This document shows, in pieces, positions 25,410-34,581 of a stretch of 64,000 nt of DNA. The stretch is from Oscillospiraceae bacterium (GTDB lineage: Bacteria > Bacillota > Clostridia > Oscillospirales > Acutalibacteraceae), in contig SVPZ01000007.1 of the NCBI GenBank assembly GCA_015065605.1, forward strand, positions 1 through 64,000, written 5' to 3'. Below the pieces are notes generated by a model. That model searched no databases and had not been told where the DNA came from. It saw only the letters and a program-made list of their open reading frames with translations. Within the stretch, counting starts at the first letter, position 1; the number at the start of each line of letters is the position of its first letter. Position numbers and translations under genes: made by a program.

Positions 25410-25440
25410 AAAGCGGTCATAACGACCGCTTTATTTTTTT
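25410..25440 (+). terminator. Terminator after ftsZ
   Basis: AAAGCGGTC / GACCGCTTT with a 5-base loop, then a T tract. Confidence 0.9.
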
Positions 25441-25454
25441 ATGATTAAAAAACG

Positions 25455-25480
25455 GGCTGTCTTGCTTTTGCAAGACAGCC
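25455..25480. terminator. Bidirectional terminator, 3' end of the Cys-rich gene
   Basis: GGCTGTCTTGC / GCAAGACAGCC form an 11-bp stem with a TTTT loop. T tracts follow on both strands, so it can serve the minus-strand small gene at 25490 and back up the ftsZ terminator. Confidence 0.8.
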
Positions 25481-25489
25481 TTTTTTCTT

Positions 25490-25630
25490 TTAGCAGCAAG
25501 TATCGTTACAACCGCAACCACAACCACAACCGTTGTTACCAGCGCCTATGCCGTTGTTACCGCAGCAGAAGAGAAGAAGAAGGATTACGATAATCCAAGC
25601 GCAGTTTCCACCGAAAAAGTTATTACACAT
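25490..25630 (-). CDS. Small Cys/Gly-rich membrane protein, 46 residues
   Basis: Read on the minus strand, an ideal AAAGGAGG site precedes ATG at 25630. The 46-residue product has an N-terminal MCNNFFGGNCAW, a hydrophobic helix (IIVILLLLFCC) and a tail with alternating Cys-Gly (GCGCGCGC) ending in TCC. Ten cysteines are present. It recalls the small, abundant YjcZ-like or Cys-rich proteins of clostridia, but no firm family is claimed. It has its own terminator and lies head-to-head with the ctsR operon. Confidence 0.75.
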   Translation of the reverse strand: MCNNFFGGNCAWIIVILLLLFCCGNNGIGAGNNGCGCGCGCNDTCC

Positions 25631-25745
25631 AAATCTTTACCTCCTTTCTTTTATATTACATAATATGTTTAATCTTTTGGTTTGTTACAAAAATAAAAAA
25701 TGAGCAATAACGAGAAAAAGCGAGAAATATTAAGAAAAAATTAGT

Positions 25746-25843
25746 TTTGACCTTATTTGACCTTTAAATCGGAAAAAATTAGCCGAAAGCGAACTTTGAC
25801 TTTCTCTGACTTTCGATATATACTAAGGTCAGTAAAGGTCAAA
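25746..25843 (+). promoter_or_regulatory. ctsR promoter with three CtsR boxes
   Basis: The promoter is TTGACT (25796-25801), 17 bases, TATACT (25819-25824). Three heptad-type operators match the CtsR consensus RGTCAAANANRGTCAAA: at 25746-25762 (minus strand), at 25795-25811 (minus strand, covering the -35) and at 25827-25843 (GGTCAGTAAAGGTCAAA, at the transcript start). Binding would block RNA polymerase; heat inactivates CtsR and releases the operon. Confidence 0.9.
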
Positions 25844-25858
25844 GTGAGGAAAAACTTT

Positions 25859-26314
25859 ATGAAAATGAGTGATATTATAACTAAAGCAATCATAGAATTG
25901 CTTGATGAGTCGGAAGAAAATACCGCCCTTATTCAGCGTAATGAATTTGCCGAAATGATGGGCTGTGTTCCTAGTCAGATAAATTACGTTTTATCTTCCC
26001 GTTTTTCACCGGAGCAAGGATATACTATTGAAAGTTATCGCGGCGGTGGCGGATATATACGTATTAAAAGGGTTAAATTGAATCAGTCTGCGGCGATTAT
26101 GCATATTGTCAATTCCATAGGAAATGCAATTGACCCGATGGCTGCTAGAATAGTGATTGAAAATACGTTGCGTGCTTCTCTTATTTCGCCTGAAGCGGCA
26201 ACTGCAATTTTAGCGGCTATATCAAACGGTGTCATGCATCAGATACCTATTGACTACCGTGACAGAGTCAGAGCGGCAATAATTAAGCAGATACTTTTAA
26301 CTCAGATTAAGTAA
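25859..26314 (+). CDS. ctsR: Heat-shock repressor CtsR
   Basis: Repressor of class III heat-shock genes, 151 residues from the ATG at 25859 with GTGAGGA upstream. The winged-helix N-terminal domain carries the RGGGGYIRIKR wing that binds CtsR boxes, and the C-terminal domain dimerises. It is regulated by McsB arginine phosphorylation and ClpCP degradation in relatives. It heads the ctsR-mcsA-mcsB-clpC operon and has three of its own operators in front. Confidence 0.96.
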   Translation: MKMSDIITKAIIELLDESEENTALIQRNEFAEMMGCVPSQINYVLSSRFSPEQGYTIESYRGGGGYIRIKRVKLNQSAAIMHIVNSIGNAIDPMAARIVIENTLRASLISPEAATAILAAISNGVMHQIPIDYRDRVRAAIIKQILLTQIK

Positions 26315-26326
26315 AGGAGAATTGTT

Positions 26327-26821
26327 ATGATTTGTCAGAAATGCGGAAAAAATAATGCAACTACTCATATACATTCTGTAATTGGCGGTATAGTTAAGGA
26401 TATTGATTTGTGTCCTGTGTGCGCCGCTAAAGAGGGATATTCTACCACCCCGTCGGGTAGCCTCGCCTCTATGCTTTCATCGGTTTTTGGTGATATGGCA
26501 ATGCCGGTAAACAGCAAAGCGGAATGTTGTCCTTGTTGTAACAGTTTCTTTAGAGAAATTGCCAAGACAGGAAAAGCAGGTTGCCCTAAATGTTACGAAA
26601 AATTTAGAAACGAACTTTTGCCTTATTTAAAACGAGTGCACGGTAGTGTTACCCATATCGGTAAAAAGCCAATCAAGGATGCGCTTGTTGTATCTAAAAC
26701 CGATAAATTAAGCGAAATGCGTAAAAAACTCAGCGAACTTGTCAAAAATGAAAATTATGAAGAAGCCGCTGTTATGAGAGATAAGATTAAACTTTATGAG
26801 GAGGAAGGAAAAAATGAGTAA
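26327..26821 (+). CDS. mcsA: McsA, zinc-binding activator of McsB
   Basis: Protein of 164 residues with four CxxC pairs (CQKC at 3-6, CPVC, CPCC, CPKC) that bind zinc and sense redox or heat stress. A C-terminal UVR motif (about 125-160; ENYEEAAVMRDKIKLYEEE) contacts McsB or ClpC. The start has AAAGGAG. It overlaps mcsB by 8 bases. Confidence 0.93.
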   Translation: MICQKCGKNNATTHIHSVIGGIVKDIDLCPVCAAKEGYSTTPSGSLASMLSSVFGDMAMPVNSKAECCPCCNSFFREIAKTGKAGCPKCYEKFRNELLPYLKRVHGSVTHIGKKPIKDALVVSKTDKLSEMRKKLSELVKNENYEEAAVMRDKIKLYEEEGKNE

Positions 26822-27821
26822 TTGGTACAGCGCTAATAACGATAATCATATTGCAGTATCTACCAGAGTTCGTCTTGCGCGTAACCTTGCAGATACGCCG
26901 TTTCCTTCGCTTCTTGACGATGCGCAGATGGAACAGGTGGCAGAGAAGGTTAAAAAAGCAATATTGGAAAGCGATACCCCCTTTGCTAAATCACTGAAAT
27001 ATATTTCTATGAAGGACGTTCCAGACAGTGAAGTTTATGCAATGGTGGAGCGTCACGTAATAAGTCCCGAATTTGCAAGTAAAAAGTCGGGAAGAGCCGT
27101 TATTATCAGCGAGGACGAGTCGGTTTGCGTAATGCTTGGCGAAGAAGACCATATTCGTATTCAGGTTATTCTTCCCGGACTGAATCTTGAAAAAGCGTAT
27201 GAAACCGCCGATAAAATTGATGAGTTACTTTCCCTGAAATGCGGTTTTGCTTTTGATAATCAGCTAGGGTATCTCACCGAATGTCCTACTAATCTCGGTA
27301 CGGGACTCAGAGCATCGGTAATGCTTCATCTACCCTTTATGGAAAGCGCAGGCGCGGTGAACGAAATTGCCGATACGATAGGCAAAATCGGGTTTACGGT
27401 AAGAGGAATGTATGGGGAAGGCAGTAAATCAAAAGCATCCCTTTATCAGATTTCTAATCAGATAACTTTAGGAATTACCGAAAAAAATGCGATTGATAAC
27501 CTTAACGTAATTACCAAACAGTTGATTGACAGAGAATTGAATGAAAGAAAAAGAACCGACAGAATAAAACTTGAGGACCTTGTATGGCGAGCATACGGCA
27601 TACTAAAAAATCAAAGACTTTTATCAAGTGATGAAATGTATAAGCTTGTTTCCCATATTAAAGTCGGTATAGCGGAAGGAATTCTTCCTTTTGACGAAAC
27701 CTTACCTATGAGAATACTGATCGAAACCTCTCCAAATATGCTTTGTAGGTTTACGGGCGAAAAAACGCCTTCCGAAAGGGATTTTCTCAGAGCAAAACAG
27801 GTAAGAAAAATGATACCTTAG
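26814..27821 (+). CDS. mcsB: Protein-arginine kinase McsB
   Basis: Phosphagen-kinase-fold enzyme of 335 residues that phosphorylates arginines on CtsR and on proteins destined for ClpCP. The nucleotide-binding STRVRLARNL and the active-site segment CPTNLGTGLRAS (with the conserved Cys) are intact. The ATG at 26814 overlaps the mcsA stop, with GAGGAGGAAGG upstream, so it is preferred to an alternative start 18 bases earlier. Confidence 0.95.
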   Translation: MSNWYSANNDNHIAVSTRVRLARNLADTPFPSLLDDAQMEQVAEKVKKAILESDTPFAKSLKYISMKDVPDSEVYAMVERHVISPEFASKKSGRAVIISEDESVCVMLGEEDHIRIQVILPGLNLEKAYETADKIDELLSLKCGFAFDNQLGYLTECPTNLGTGLRASVMLHLPFMESAGAVNEIADTIGKIGFTVRGMYGEGSKSKASLYQISNQITLGITEKNAIDNLNVITKQLIDRELNERKRTDRIKLEDLVWRAYGILKNQRLLSSDEMYKLVSHIKVGIAEGILPFDETLPMRILIETSPNMLCRFTGEKTPSERDFLRAKQVRKMIP

Positions 27822-27831
27822 GAGTGATATA

Positions 27832-30267
27832 ATGAAATACAATTTCAGCGGTTTTACCGCTAAAGCTAACGAAGCGTTAAACCACGCTATAAATTCAGCG
27901 TCTTTGCTGGGACACACCTATATAGGCAGTGAGCATATTTTATTAGGTCTTGCAAAGGTGGGCGGCGGAGTCGCTTATGAGATACTTTCTAAATACGGCG
28001 TAACAGCCGAAAAAATCAACGAACTGATTACCCTTAAAATCGGGGCAGGGGTTCATACTAATCTTTCTCCCGAATATTTTACCAAACGTGCAAAACGTAT
28101 TCTTGAATCTGCCGTATCGGGATGCAGAAGTCTTGGCAAAAGTGAGGTAGGAACCGAGCATTTGCTTATAGCACTTTTAAGCGAAAACGATAACTATGCA
28201 ATAAGACTCTTAAACGATATGGGAGTTAACGTAACCGAGGCGGTTACAAGCGCACTTGAGGCGGCTGATATAGACCTTAATATAGATGATGACGATGAAA
28301 AACCGCACGAGAATAAAGGGTCTCAGAAAGGTAACGTATTAAAATACGGCCACGACCTTACCAAAGATGCTAAAGAGGGTAAAATTGACCCTGTAATCGG
28401 CAGAGAAGAGGAAATAGAAAGGGTTATTCAGATTTTGTGTCGCAGAACTAAAAATAATCCTTGTCTTATCGGTGAACCGGGTGTTGGTAAAACCGCCGTT
28501 GCCGAAGGACTTGCCCTTAAAATTGCCAAAGGCGAAGCGCCTGAAATAGTAAGTAATAAAAGGGTTATTACTCTTGACCTTACGGGAATGATTGCAGGCA
28601 CTAAGTATAGAGGCGATTTTGAAGATAGAATTAAATCCATAATCGAAGAGGTCAAAAAAGCAGGAGATATAATTCTGTTTATTGATGAAGTTCATACCTT
28701 AATCGGCGCAGGAAGCGCTGAAGGAAGCACCGATGCGGCTAATATTTTAAAGCCTAATCTTGCAAGAGGTGAACTTCAGATAATCGGCGCGACCACCCTT
28801 GCCGAATACAGAAAAAATATTGAAAAGGATGCGGCGCTTGAAAGAAGATTTCAACCCGTTCAGATAGGCGAACCATCGGTTGATAATACTATAGAAATTC
28901 TGACCGGTCTTCGTCCCAAATACGAAGAGCATCACGGTGTTAAAATCACCGACGAGGCTATAAAGGCGGCGGCATATCTTTCTGCACGTTATATTACCGA
29001 CAGATTTCTTCCCGATAAGGCAATTGACCTTATTGACGAAGCGGGTTCTAAGGTAAGACTTAAAACCTATAAAAAGCCTGACAGTATTAAAGAACTTGAA
29101 CAAAAAATAAAAGATAACGAAAAAACAAAGGAAGAAGCAATTAAATCTCAGGATTTTGAAAAGGCTGCAACCCTCAGAGATGAGGCTGAAGAGCTGAAAA
29201 AACAACTTGAAGAAGAAAAGGAAAAGCTTTCTTTTAATGAAAATAATTCTGCGGTGGTTGATAAAGAGATTATTGCGGAAATAGTAAGTAACTGGACGGG
29301 GGTTCCCGTAAAAAGTCTTACCGAAGAAGAAAGCCAACGACTTTTACGTCTGGAAGAGGTGCTTCACGATAGAGTTATCGGACAAAACGAAGCGGTAACT
29401 GCTATAAGTAAGGCTATCCGTCGAGGCAGAGTAGGTCTTAAAGATGAAAGCCGTCCTATTGGTTCCTTTATATTCCTCGGTCCTACGGGCGTTGGTAAGA
29501 CCGAACTCAGTAAAGCACTTGCGCAGGCAATGTTTGGCGCAGAAAACGCTATGATAAGACTTGATATGTCGGAATATATGGAAAAGCATACAGTTTCCCG
29601 TATGATAGGCTCTCCTCCGGGTTACGTTGGATTTGACGAAGGCGGTCAATTAACCGAAAAAGTTAGAAGAAATCCATATTCGGTAGTGCTTTTCGATGAA
29701 ATTGAAAAGGCGCATCCCGACGTATTCAATATTCTGCTTCAAATTCTTGACGACGGTGTTTTAACCGATTCACAGGGAAGAAAAATAGACTTTAAAAATA
29801 CCGTTATCATAATGACGTCGAATATTGGCGCCCGTCTTATTACCGAAAAGAAAAAAGCCTTTGGCTTTGCCGAAAATACGGCAGAAGCCGAGCATAAGGA
29901 TATTAAGGAAAGTGTAATCGGAGAACTGAAAAAAGCCTTTAGGCCCGAATTTCTTAATCGTGTTGATGATACTATCGTTTTCACGAAACTCACTAAAGAG
30001 GAAATCGGTCAGATAGCAGGCAAAATGCTTTCATCCTTGGCAAATCGACTTAAAAAACTTGAAATAGAGGCTACTTTTGATAAAACGGTTGAAGAAAAGA
30101 TGGCAGAGGCAGGCTTTGATGACGTTTACGGCGCACGTCCTTTGCGCAGAGCCATTCAAAGTAAAGTAGAAGATGCTTTGAGCGAAAAAATATTGTCAGG
30201 AGAAATAAAAGCGGGGGATAAAATTATTTGTTCCTTTTCAGATGAACTTATTATCAATAAGCAATAA
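27832..30267 (+). CDS. clpC: ATP-dependent Clp protease ATPase ClpC
   Basis: HSP100 unfoldase of 811 residues that feeds substrates to ClpP. Double Clp-N repeat (1-150), first AAA+ domain with GEPGVGKTA (about 213), a UVR-containing middle domain (about 420-460; SQDFEKAATLRDEAEELKK) typical of ClpC, second AAA+ domain with GPTGVGKTE (about 549), and a C-terminal D2-small domain. It ends the CtsR operon and is followed by a terminator. Confidence 0.96.
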   Translation: MKYNFSGFTAKANEALNHAINSASLLGHTYIGSEHILLGLAKVGGGVAYEILSKYGVTAEKINELITLKIGAGVHTNLSPEYFTKRAKRILESAVSGCRSLGKSEVGTEHLLIALLSENDNYAIRLLNDMGVNVTEAVTSALEAADIDLNIDDDDEKPHENKGSQKGNVLKYGHDLTKDAKEGKIDPVIGREEEIERVIQILCRRTKNNPCLIGEPGVGKTAVAEGLALKIAKGEAPEIVSNKRVITLDLTGMIAGTKYRGDFEDRIKSIIEEVKKAGDIILFIDEVHTLIGAGSAEGSTDAANILKPNLARGELQIIGATTLAEYRKNIEKDAALERRFQPVQIGEPSVDNTIEILTGLRPKYEEHHGVKITDEAIKAAAYLSARYITDRFLPDKAIDLIDEAGSKVRLKTYKKPDSIKELEQKIKDNEKTKEEAIKSQDFEKAATLRDEAEELKKQLEEEKEKLSFNENNSAVVDKEIIAEIVSNWTGVPVKSLTEEESQRLLRLEEVLHDRVIGQNEAVTAISKAIRRGRVGLKDESRPIGSFIFLGPTGVGKTELSKALAQAMFGAENAMIRLDMSEYMEKHTVSRMIGSPPGYVGFDEGGQLTEKVRRNPYSVVLFDEIEKAHPDVFNILLQILDDGVLTDSQGRKIDFKNTVIIMTSNIGARLITEKKKAFGFAENTAEAEHKDIKESVIGELKKAFRPEFLNRVDDTIVFTKLTKEEIGQIAGKMLSSLANRLKKLEIEATFDKTVEEKMAEAGFDDVYGARPLRRAIQSKVEDALSEKILSGEIKAGDKIICSFSDELIINKQ

Positions 30268-30269
30268 AT

Positions 30270-30300
30270 AAAGACGGGCAAACGCCCGTCTTTAAATTTT
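30270..30300. terminator. Bidirectional terminator between clpC and the AlkD-like gene
   Basis: AAAGACGGGC / GCCCGTCTTT with a short loop. The right arm overlaps the stop of the minus-strand gene, so both convergent genes can use it. Confidence 0.8.
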
Positions 30301-30963
30301 TAAAGTCTTTAAATATTCTTTTTCATCTTTTTTTATTCTTAAACTTTCTCTTGCTTTTTGTATGGCTTTGTTGTGTGTCCAAGCGTCCAAAGTTTTGTTT
30401 TCAATAAAAGGTAAAGTATCTTTATACTGTTTTGTCAATGCAGTTGCAAAATACCATGCAACCATCATTTTAACGTAATATTCATTGCTTCGTATCTTTG
30501 CTACGGTTTCCAAATGCTTTACTTTAAAATCTTCATCCAAAAAATGAGTGAGTAAAACTTCTATACCGTATCTTTTGGTATAAGCGTGTTCGCTTTTAAT
30601 CCATTCCAACGCCTTTTTTTCGATTTCTTCTTTGTGCTTTGAAAAGATTTTGGGACGAAAGGAATCACAGGTTGCCCAATTATCAATAAAAGGTAAGAAT
30701 TTTTCCGTTTCTTTAATGCATAAATCAAAATCCTTTATTTGTTCTATTAAAAATGCGTGAAGATTGTTTTCTTCGTAGTAATAATGGGGGAGATTTTCTA
30801 AAAAATCCTGTGCTTTTTCGGTACCTTGAATTTTCTTTGCATATTCTCTGAGTTTCGGTATTCTTACTCCCAAAACTCTTTGCGATTCTACGTTTGGGAT
30901 AAGCTTTGAATGAAACTTTTGGTATTCCGGGTCACTCAACGATTTAAGGTCGTTTGCTACCAT
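30292..30963 (-). CDS. AlkD-like DNA alkylation repair protein
   Basis: HEAT-repeat DNA glycosylase-like protein of 223 residues. Family features are VLGVRIPKLREYAKKI near the N-terminus, then FIDNWATCDSF, the W/Y-rich helices and KRYGIEVLLTHFLD. AlkD relatives remove cationic alkylpurines without flipping the base. The ATG at 30963 has GGCGGTG before it; a longer reading upstream crosses the divergent promoter and is not used. No operon partner. Confidence 0.85.
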   Translation of the reverse strand: MVANDLKSLSDPEYQKFHSKLIPNVESQRVLGVRIPKLREYAKKIQGTEKAQDFLENLPHYYYEENNLHAFLIEQIKDFDLCIKETEKFLPFIDNWATCDSFRPKIFSKHKEEIEKKALEWIKSEHAYTKRYGIEVLLTHFLDEDFKVKHLETVAKIRSNEYYVKMMVAWYFATALTKQYKDTLPFIENKTLDAWTHNKAIQKARESLRIKKDEKEYLKTLKI

Positions 30964-30981
30964 ATTTTCACCGCCTTTTCC

Positions 30982-31010
30982 TTGACTTTGTATATATACA
31001 ATTATATAAT
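30982..31010 (+). promoter_or_regulatory. Promoter of the DUF4886 gene
   Basis: TTGACT (30982-30987), 17 bases, TATAAT (31005-31010). It lies in the divergent region with the AlkD-like gene. Confidence 0.85.
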
Positions 31011-31028
31011 AACAAAGAGGTGTTTGCA

Positions 31029-31757
31029 ATGATAAAAGTGTTATCTATCGGAAATAGTTTTTCACAGGACGCACAGCATTTTTTACACGATTTATCTATG
31101 CACGGTAAAGAAGAGATTTATTGTGTCAATCTCTATATCGGCGGATGCTCACTTGAAACTCATTTCAAGAATATCAAAGAAAATAATGCTGCTTATCTCT
31201 ATGAAATAAACGGTAAAAAAACCGACCGATACAGATCTATCGAAGAGGTCGTTTTGGAAGAAGATTGGGATTTTATTACCTTTCAGCAGGCTAGTTGGCT
31301 TAGCGGTGACGAAAAAACGTATAATCCGTATTTTGACGAGCTTTATCGTTTTGTGAAAGAAAGAAGTAACGCTAAACTTCTTATTCACGAAACGTGGGCG
31401 TATGAAATCAGTGAAAATTTAAGTCTTCAAAAACGCGAAGAAATGTATAATAATATCCGCTATACTTACGGCAAGTTTGCTAAAGAGTATTCTTTGGATA
31501 TTATTCCTGTGGGCGACGTTATTGAAAGCCTTAGAAAAACCGAAGAATTTGATTACTCTGCAGGACAGCCGTCTTTAAATCGTGACGGACAGCATCTCGG
31601 ACTTGATTACGGAAGATACGCGGCGGCGCTTACCTGGTACAAAGTTTTAACAAATAATTCTGCTTTAGACGTTGGATTTTTGCCGTACGAATTTATCATT
31701 ACCGATGACTCTATGCAAAAAATCAATAAAATAAAAGAAATAGTTGAAGCAATATGA
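31029..31757 (+). CDS. DUF4886-type SGNH hydrolase-like protein
   Basis: Protein of 242 residues with the N-terminal IGNSFSQDA (Ser-containing GNSxS block I of SGNH-like folds) and the C-terminal DGQHLG...GRYAAALTWY block with Asp/His, as in DUF4886 proteins. WDFITFQQASW and HETWAY lie between. No signal peptide is seen, so it should be cytoplasmic. Substrate unknown; related proteins are predicted esterases. The ATG at 31029 has AGAGGTG in front and follows a consensus promoter. Confidence 0.75.
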   Translation: MIKVLSIGNSFSQDAQHFLHDLSMHGKEEIYCVNLYIGGCSLETHFKNIKENNAAYLYEINGKKTDRYRSIEEVVLEEDWDFITFQQASWLSGDEKTYNPYFDELYRFVKERSNAKLLIHETWAYEISENLSLQKREEMYNNIRYTYGKFAKEYSLDIIPVGDVIESLRKTEEFDYSAGQPSLNRDGQHLGLDYGRYAAALTWYKVLTNNSALDVGFLPYEFIITDDSMQKINKIKEIVEAI

Positions 31758-31761
31758 GATT

Positions 31762-31783
31762 TTATGCATAAATTATGCATATT
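31762..31783 (+). promoter_or_regulatory. ArgR-like box 1 upstream of argG
   Basis: ATGCATAAATTATGCAT (31764-31780) is a symmetrical A+T-rich site similar to ARG boxes, and TATTCATAAT follows as an extra half-site. Confidence 0.55.
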
Positions 31784-31877
31784 ATTCATAATTGTTTCGT
31801 CATTTCAAACAAACAGAATATAAAAAGTTGTATATATTTTGTAATAAAAAGAGTATTTCTTAAAAAGGGATAAATTT

Positions 31878-31919
31878 TATGCAGAAAAACTTGCATATTT
31901 ATACAAACAATGGTATAAT
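31878..31919 (+). promoter_or_regulatory. argG promoter overlapped by ArgR-like box 2
   Basis: TTGCAT (31891-31896), 17 bases, TATAAT (31914-31919). An inverted repeat TATGCA...TGCATA (about 31879-31897) covers the -35. Together with the site about 115 bases upstream, it fits arginine-dependent repression by ArgR/AhrC, possibly with looping. Confidence 0.7.
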
Positions 31920-31956
31920 ACCGATAATGAATTTTTAATTTTTGGAGGAACTAAAA

Positions 31957-33186
31957 ATGGATAAGAGTAAAATCAAAAAGGTAGTATTGGCTTATTCGGG
32001 CGGTCTTGATACTTCTATTATCATTCCTTGGTTAAAGGAAAACTATAATAATCCCGAAATTATTGCCGTTTCAGGTAACGTAGGACAGGCAAGCGAACTT
32101 GAAGGTCTTGAGGAAAAGGCTATTAAAACAGGCGCTTCTAAAATTTATATTGAAGACCTTACCAAAGAGTTTCTTGAAGATTACGTATTCCCCTGTGTTC
32201 AGGCAGGTGCTCTTTATGAGGATTATATGTTAGGTACTGCTTTTGCACGTCCTCCCATTGCTAAACGTATTGCTGAAATTGCTCTTAAGGAAGGGGCAGA
32301 CGCTATTTGTCACGGCTGTACCGGTAAGGGTAACGATCAGGTTAGATTTGAAATGGCTATCAAGGCTTTTGCTCCCGATATGCCTATAATTGCTCCTTGG
32401 AGAGAGTGGGACATAAAATCCAGAGAAGAAGAAATTGATTATGCAGAGGCTCATAACGTTCCTCTTAAGATAAACAGAGAAACCAACTATTCAAAAGATA
32501 AGAACATCTGGCACTTAAGCCACGAAGGACTTGACCTTGAAGACCCTGCAAATGAACCTCTTTACAATAAGGAAGGCTTTCTTGAAATGGGCGTTTCTCC
32601 CGAAATGGCTCCCGATAAGCCAACATACGTAACCATTCACTTTGAAAAGGGCGTTCCTACTGCTATTGACGGTGTTGAAATGGACAGCGTGGCACTTGTA
32701 AGCAAACTTAACGAGCTTGGCGGCGCAAACGGTATCGGTCTTCTTGACATTGTTGAAAACCGTCTTGTTGGTATGAAGTGCAGAGGTGTTTACGAAACTC
32801 CCGGTGGCGCTATCCTTTATAAAGCACATCAGATTTTGGAAACTATTTGTCTTGACAAGGATACCGCTCATTATAAATCTCTTGTTGCGCAGAAACTTGC
32901 TGAAAACGTTTATAATGCTCTTTGGTTTACTCCTCTTACCGAAGCAATTCTTGCTTTCGTTAAGACTACTCAGAAAACCGTAACTGGCGACGTTAAGGTT
33001 AAACTTTACAAAGGTAACATTATTAACGCAGGTGTTACCTCTCCCTATTCTCTCTATGATAGTGAAATCGCTACCTTTGACGAGGACGACGTATATGACC
33101 AGAAGGAATCTGCAGGCTTTATTAATCTTTACGGTCTGCCCACCAAGGTCTATGCAAAAATGAAGAAAAAGAACAATTTAGATTAA
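31957..33186 (+). CDS. argG: Argininosuccinate synthase
   Basis: Joins citrulline and aspartate with ATP to make argininosuccinate. 409 residues from the ATG behind TTGGAGG. The ATP loop AYSGGLDTS near the N-terminus, ATGKGND-like [13 protein letters not shown] and [15 protein letters not shown] residues are as in the family. First gene of the seven-gene arginine operon. Confidence 0.96.
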   Translation: MDKSKIKKVVLAYSGGLDTSIIIPWLKENYNNPEIIAVSGNVGQASELEGLEEKAIKTGASKIYIEDLTKEFLEDYVFPCVQAGALYEDYMLGTAFARPPIAKRIAEIALKEGADAICHGCTGKGNDQVRFEMAIKAFAPDMPIIAPWREWDIKSREEEIDYAEAHNVPLKINRETNYSKDKNIWHLSHEGLDLEDPANEPLYNKEGFLEMGVSPEMAPDKPTYVTIHFEKGVPTAIDGVEMDSVALVSKLNELGGANGIGLLDIVENRLVGMKCRGVYETPGGAILYKAHQILETICLDKDTAHYKSLVAQKLAENVYNALWFTPLTEAILAFVKTTQKTVTGDVKVKLYKGNIINAGVTSPYSLYDSEIATFDEDDVYDQKESAGFINLYGLPTKVYAKMKKKNNLD

Positions 33187-33204
33187 TTTTTTGAGGTAGT
33201 TACA

Positions 33205-34581
33205 ATGGATAAAATGTGGGCGGGAAGATTTAACAAGGCTCTCGATAAAGAGGCTGACGATTTTAACTCTTCCATTCATTTCGATTCAAGAATGTATAAA
33301 CAGGATATTACGGGTTCAATAGTTCACGCTATGATGCTTTCGCGTCAGGGTATTATTACTAATGACGAAAGCGCTGACATAATTAACGGACTTAGCGGTA
33401 TTCTTGAGGATATTGAAAACGGTAAACTTGCTTTTGATATGGATGCCGAAGATATTCATATGTTTATTGAGTCGGAACTTACTAAAAGAATAGGCGATAA
33501 CGGAAAGAAACTTCATACCGCCCGCAGCCGTAACGATCAGGTGGCTCTTGATATAAGACTTTATTTAAGAGATGAATGTGAGGAAATCTTCGCTCTTCTT
33601 TTAAAACTTATCGAGGTTATTAAGGATAAGGTAGAAGAAAATCAGGACGCTATAATGCCGGGCTATACGCATCTTCAGCGTGCTCAACCCATTACGTTTG
33701 CCCATCATCTTCTCGCTTATGCAATGATGTTCAAGCGTGATTTTGAAAGACTCAACGACGCTGTTAAGAGAATGAACTATTCTCCCATTGGTTCTTGCGC
33801 TCTTGCAGGTACTACTTATAATACCGACAGAAGCTTCGAGGCTCAGCGTTTGGGCTTTGACGGAATTATGATGAACAGTATCGACGGTGTTTCGGACAGA
33901 GATTTCTGCATTGAACTTATGTCCTGCTTTGCTACCGCTATGATGCATTTATCTCGTTTTTCCGAAGAGATTATTTTGTGGTCAAGTTGGGAATTTAAGT
34001 TTGTTGAGCTTGACGATAGCTATACTACCGGCTCAAGCATTATGCCACAGAAGAAAAATTCTGATATGGCAGAACTTGTAAGAGGTAAAACGGGTAGGGT
34101 TTACGGTAATCTTTTGGCGCTTCTTACCACCCTTAAGGGTCTTCCTCTTGCGTATAACAAGGATATGCAGGAAGATAAAGAAGCAATTTTTGACAGTGTC
34201 GATACGATAAAGAAGTGTCTTAGCATTTTCGCTCCCATGGTTGCAACTATGAAGGTATTAAAGGCTAATATGTACTTAGCCGCTCAAAAAGGCTTTATTA
34301 ACGCTACCGACCTTGCCGATTATCTTGTTAAAAAGGGAATGCCTTTCAGAACTGCATACAAACACGTGGGCACCCTTGTCGGATATTGTATAGATAACGG
34401 CACCGTTCTTGAAAATTTACCCATTGAAAAATATAAGGAATACTCCGAACTTTTCGATAACGATTTATATAATGAAATTTCCCTTGAAACCTGTGTTGCA
34501 AAGCGTATTTCCGCCGGTTCTACAGGTTATGAGTCGGTTAAGGAACAGATTAAATATATTGCGGAGTTTTTAAATAAATGA
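33205..34581 (+). CDS. argH: Argininosuccinate lyase
   Basis: Cleaves argininosuccinate to arginine and fumarate. 458 residues, with WAGRF near the start, HTARSRNDQVA, the GYTHLQRAQP segment and the superfamily signature GSSIMPQKKN. The stop overlaps the argC start (ATGA). Confidence 0.96.
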   Translation: MDKMWAGRFNKALDKEADDFNSSIHFDSRMYKQDITGSIVHAMMLSRQGIITNDESADIINGLSGILEDIENGKLAFDMDAEDIHMFIESELTKRIGDNGKKLHTARSRNDQVALDIRLYLRDECEEIFALLLKLIEVIKDKVEENQDAIMPGYTHLQRAQPITFAHHLLAYAMMFKRDFERLNDAVKRMNYSPIGSCALAGTTYNTDRSFEAQRLGFDGIMMNSIDGVSDRDFCIELMSCFATAMMHLSRFSEEIILWSSWEFKFVELDDSYTTGSSIMPQKKNSDMAELVRGKTGRVYGNLLALLTTLKGLPLAYNKDMQEDKEAIFDSVDTIKKCLSIFAPMVATMKVLKANMYLAAQKGFINATDLADYLVKKGMPFRTAYKHVGTLVGYCIDNGTVLENLPIEKYKEYSELFDNDLYNEISLETCVAKRISAGSTGYESVKEQIKYIAEFLNK

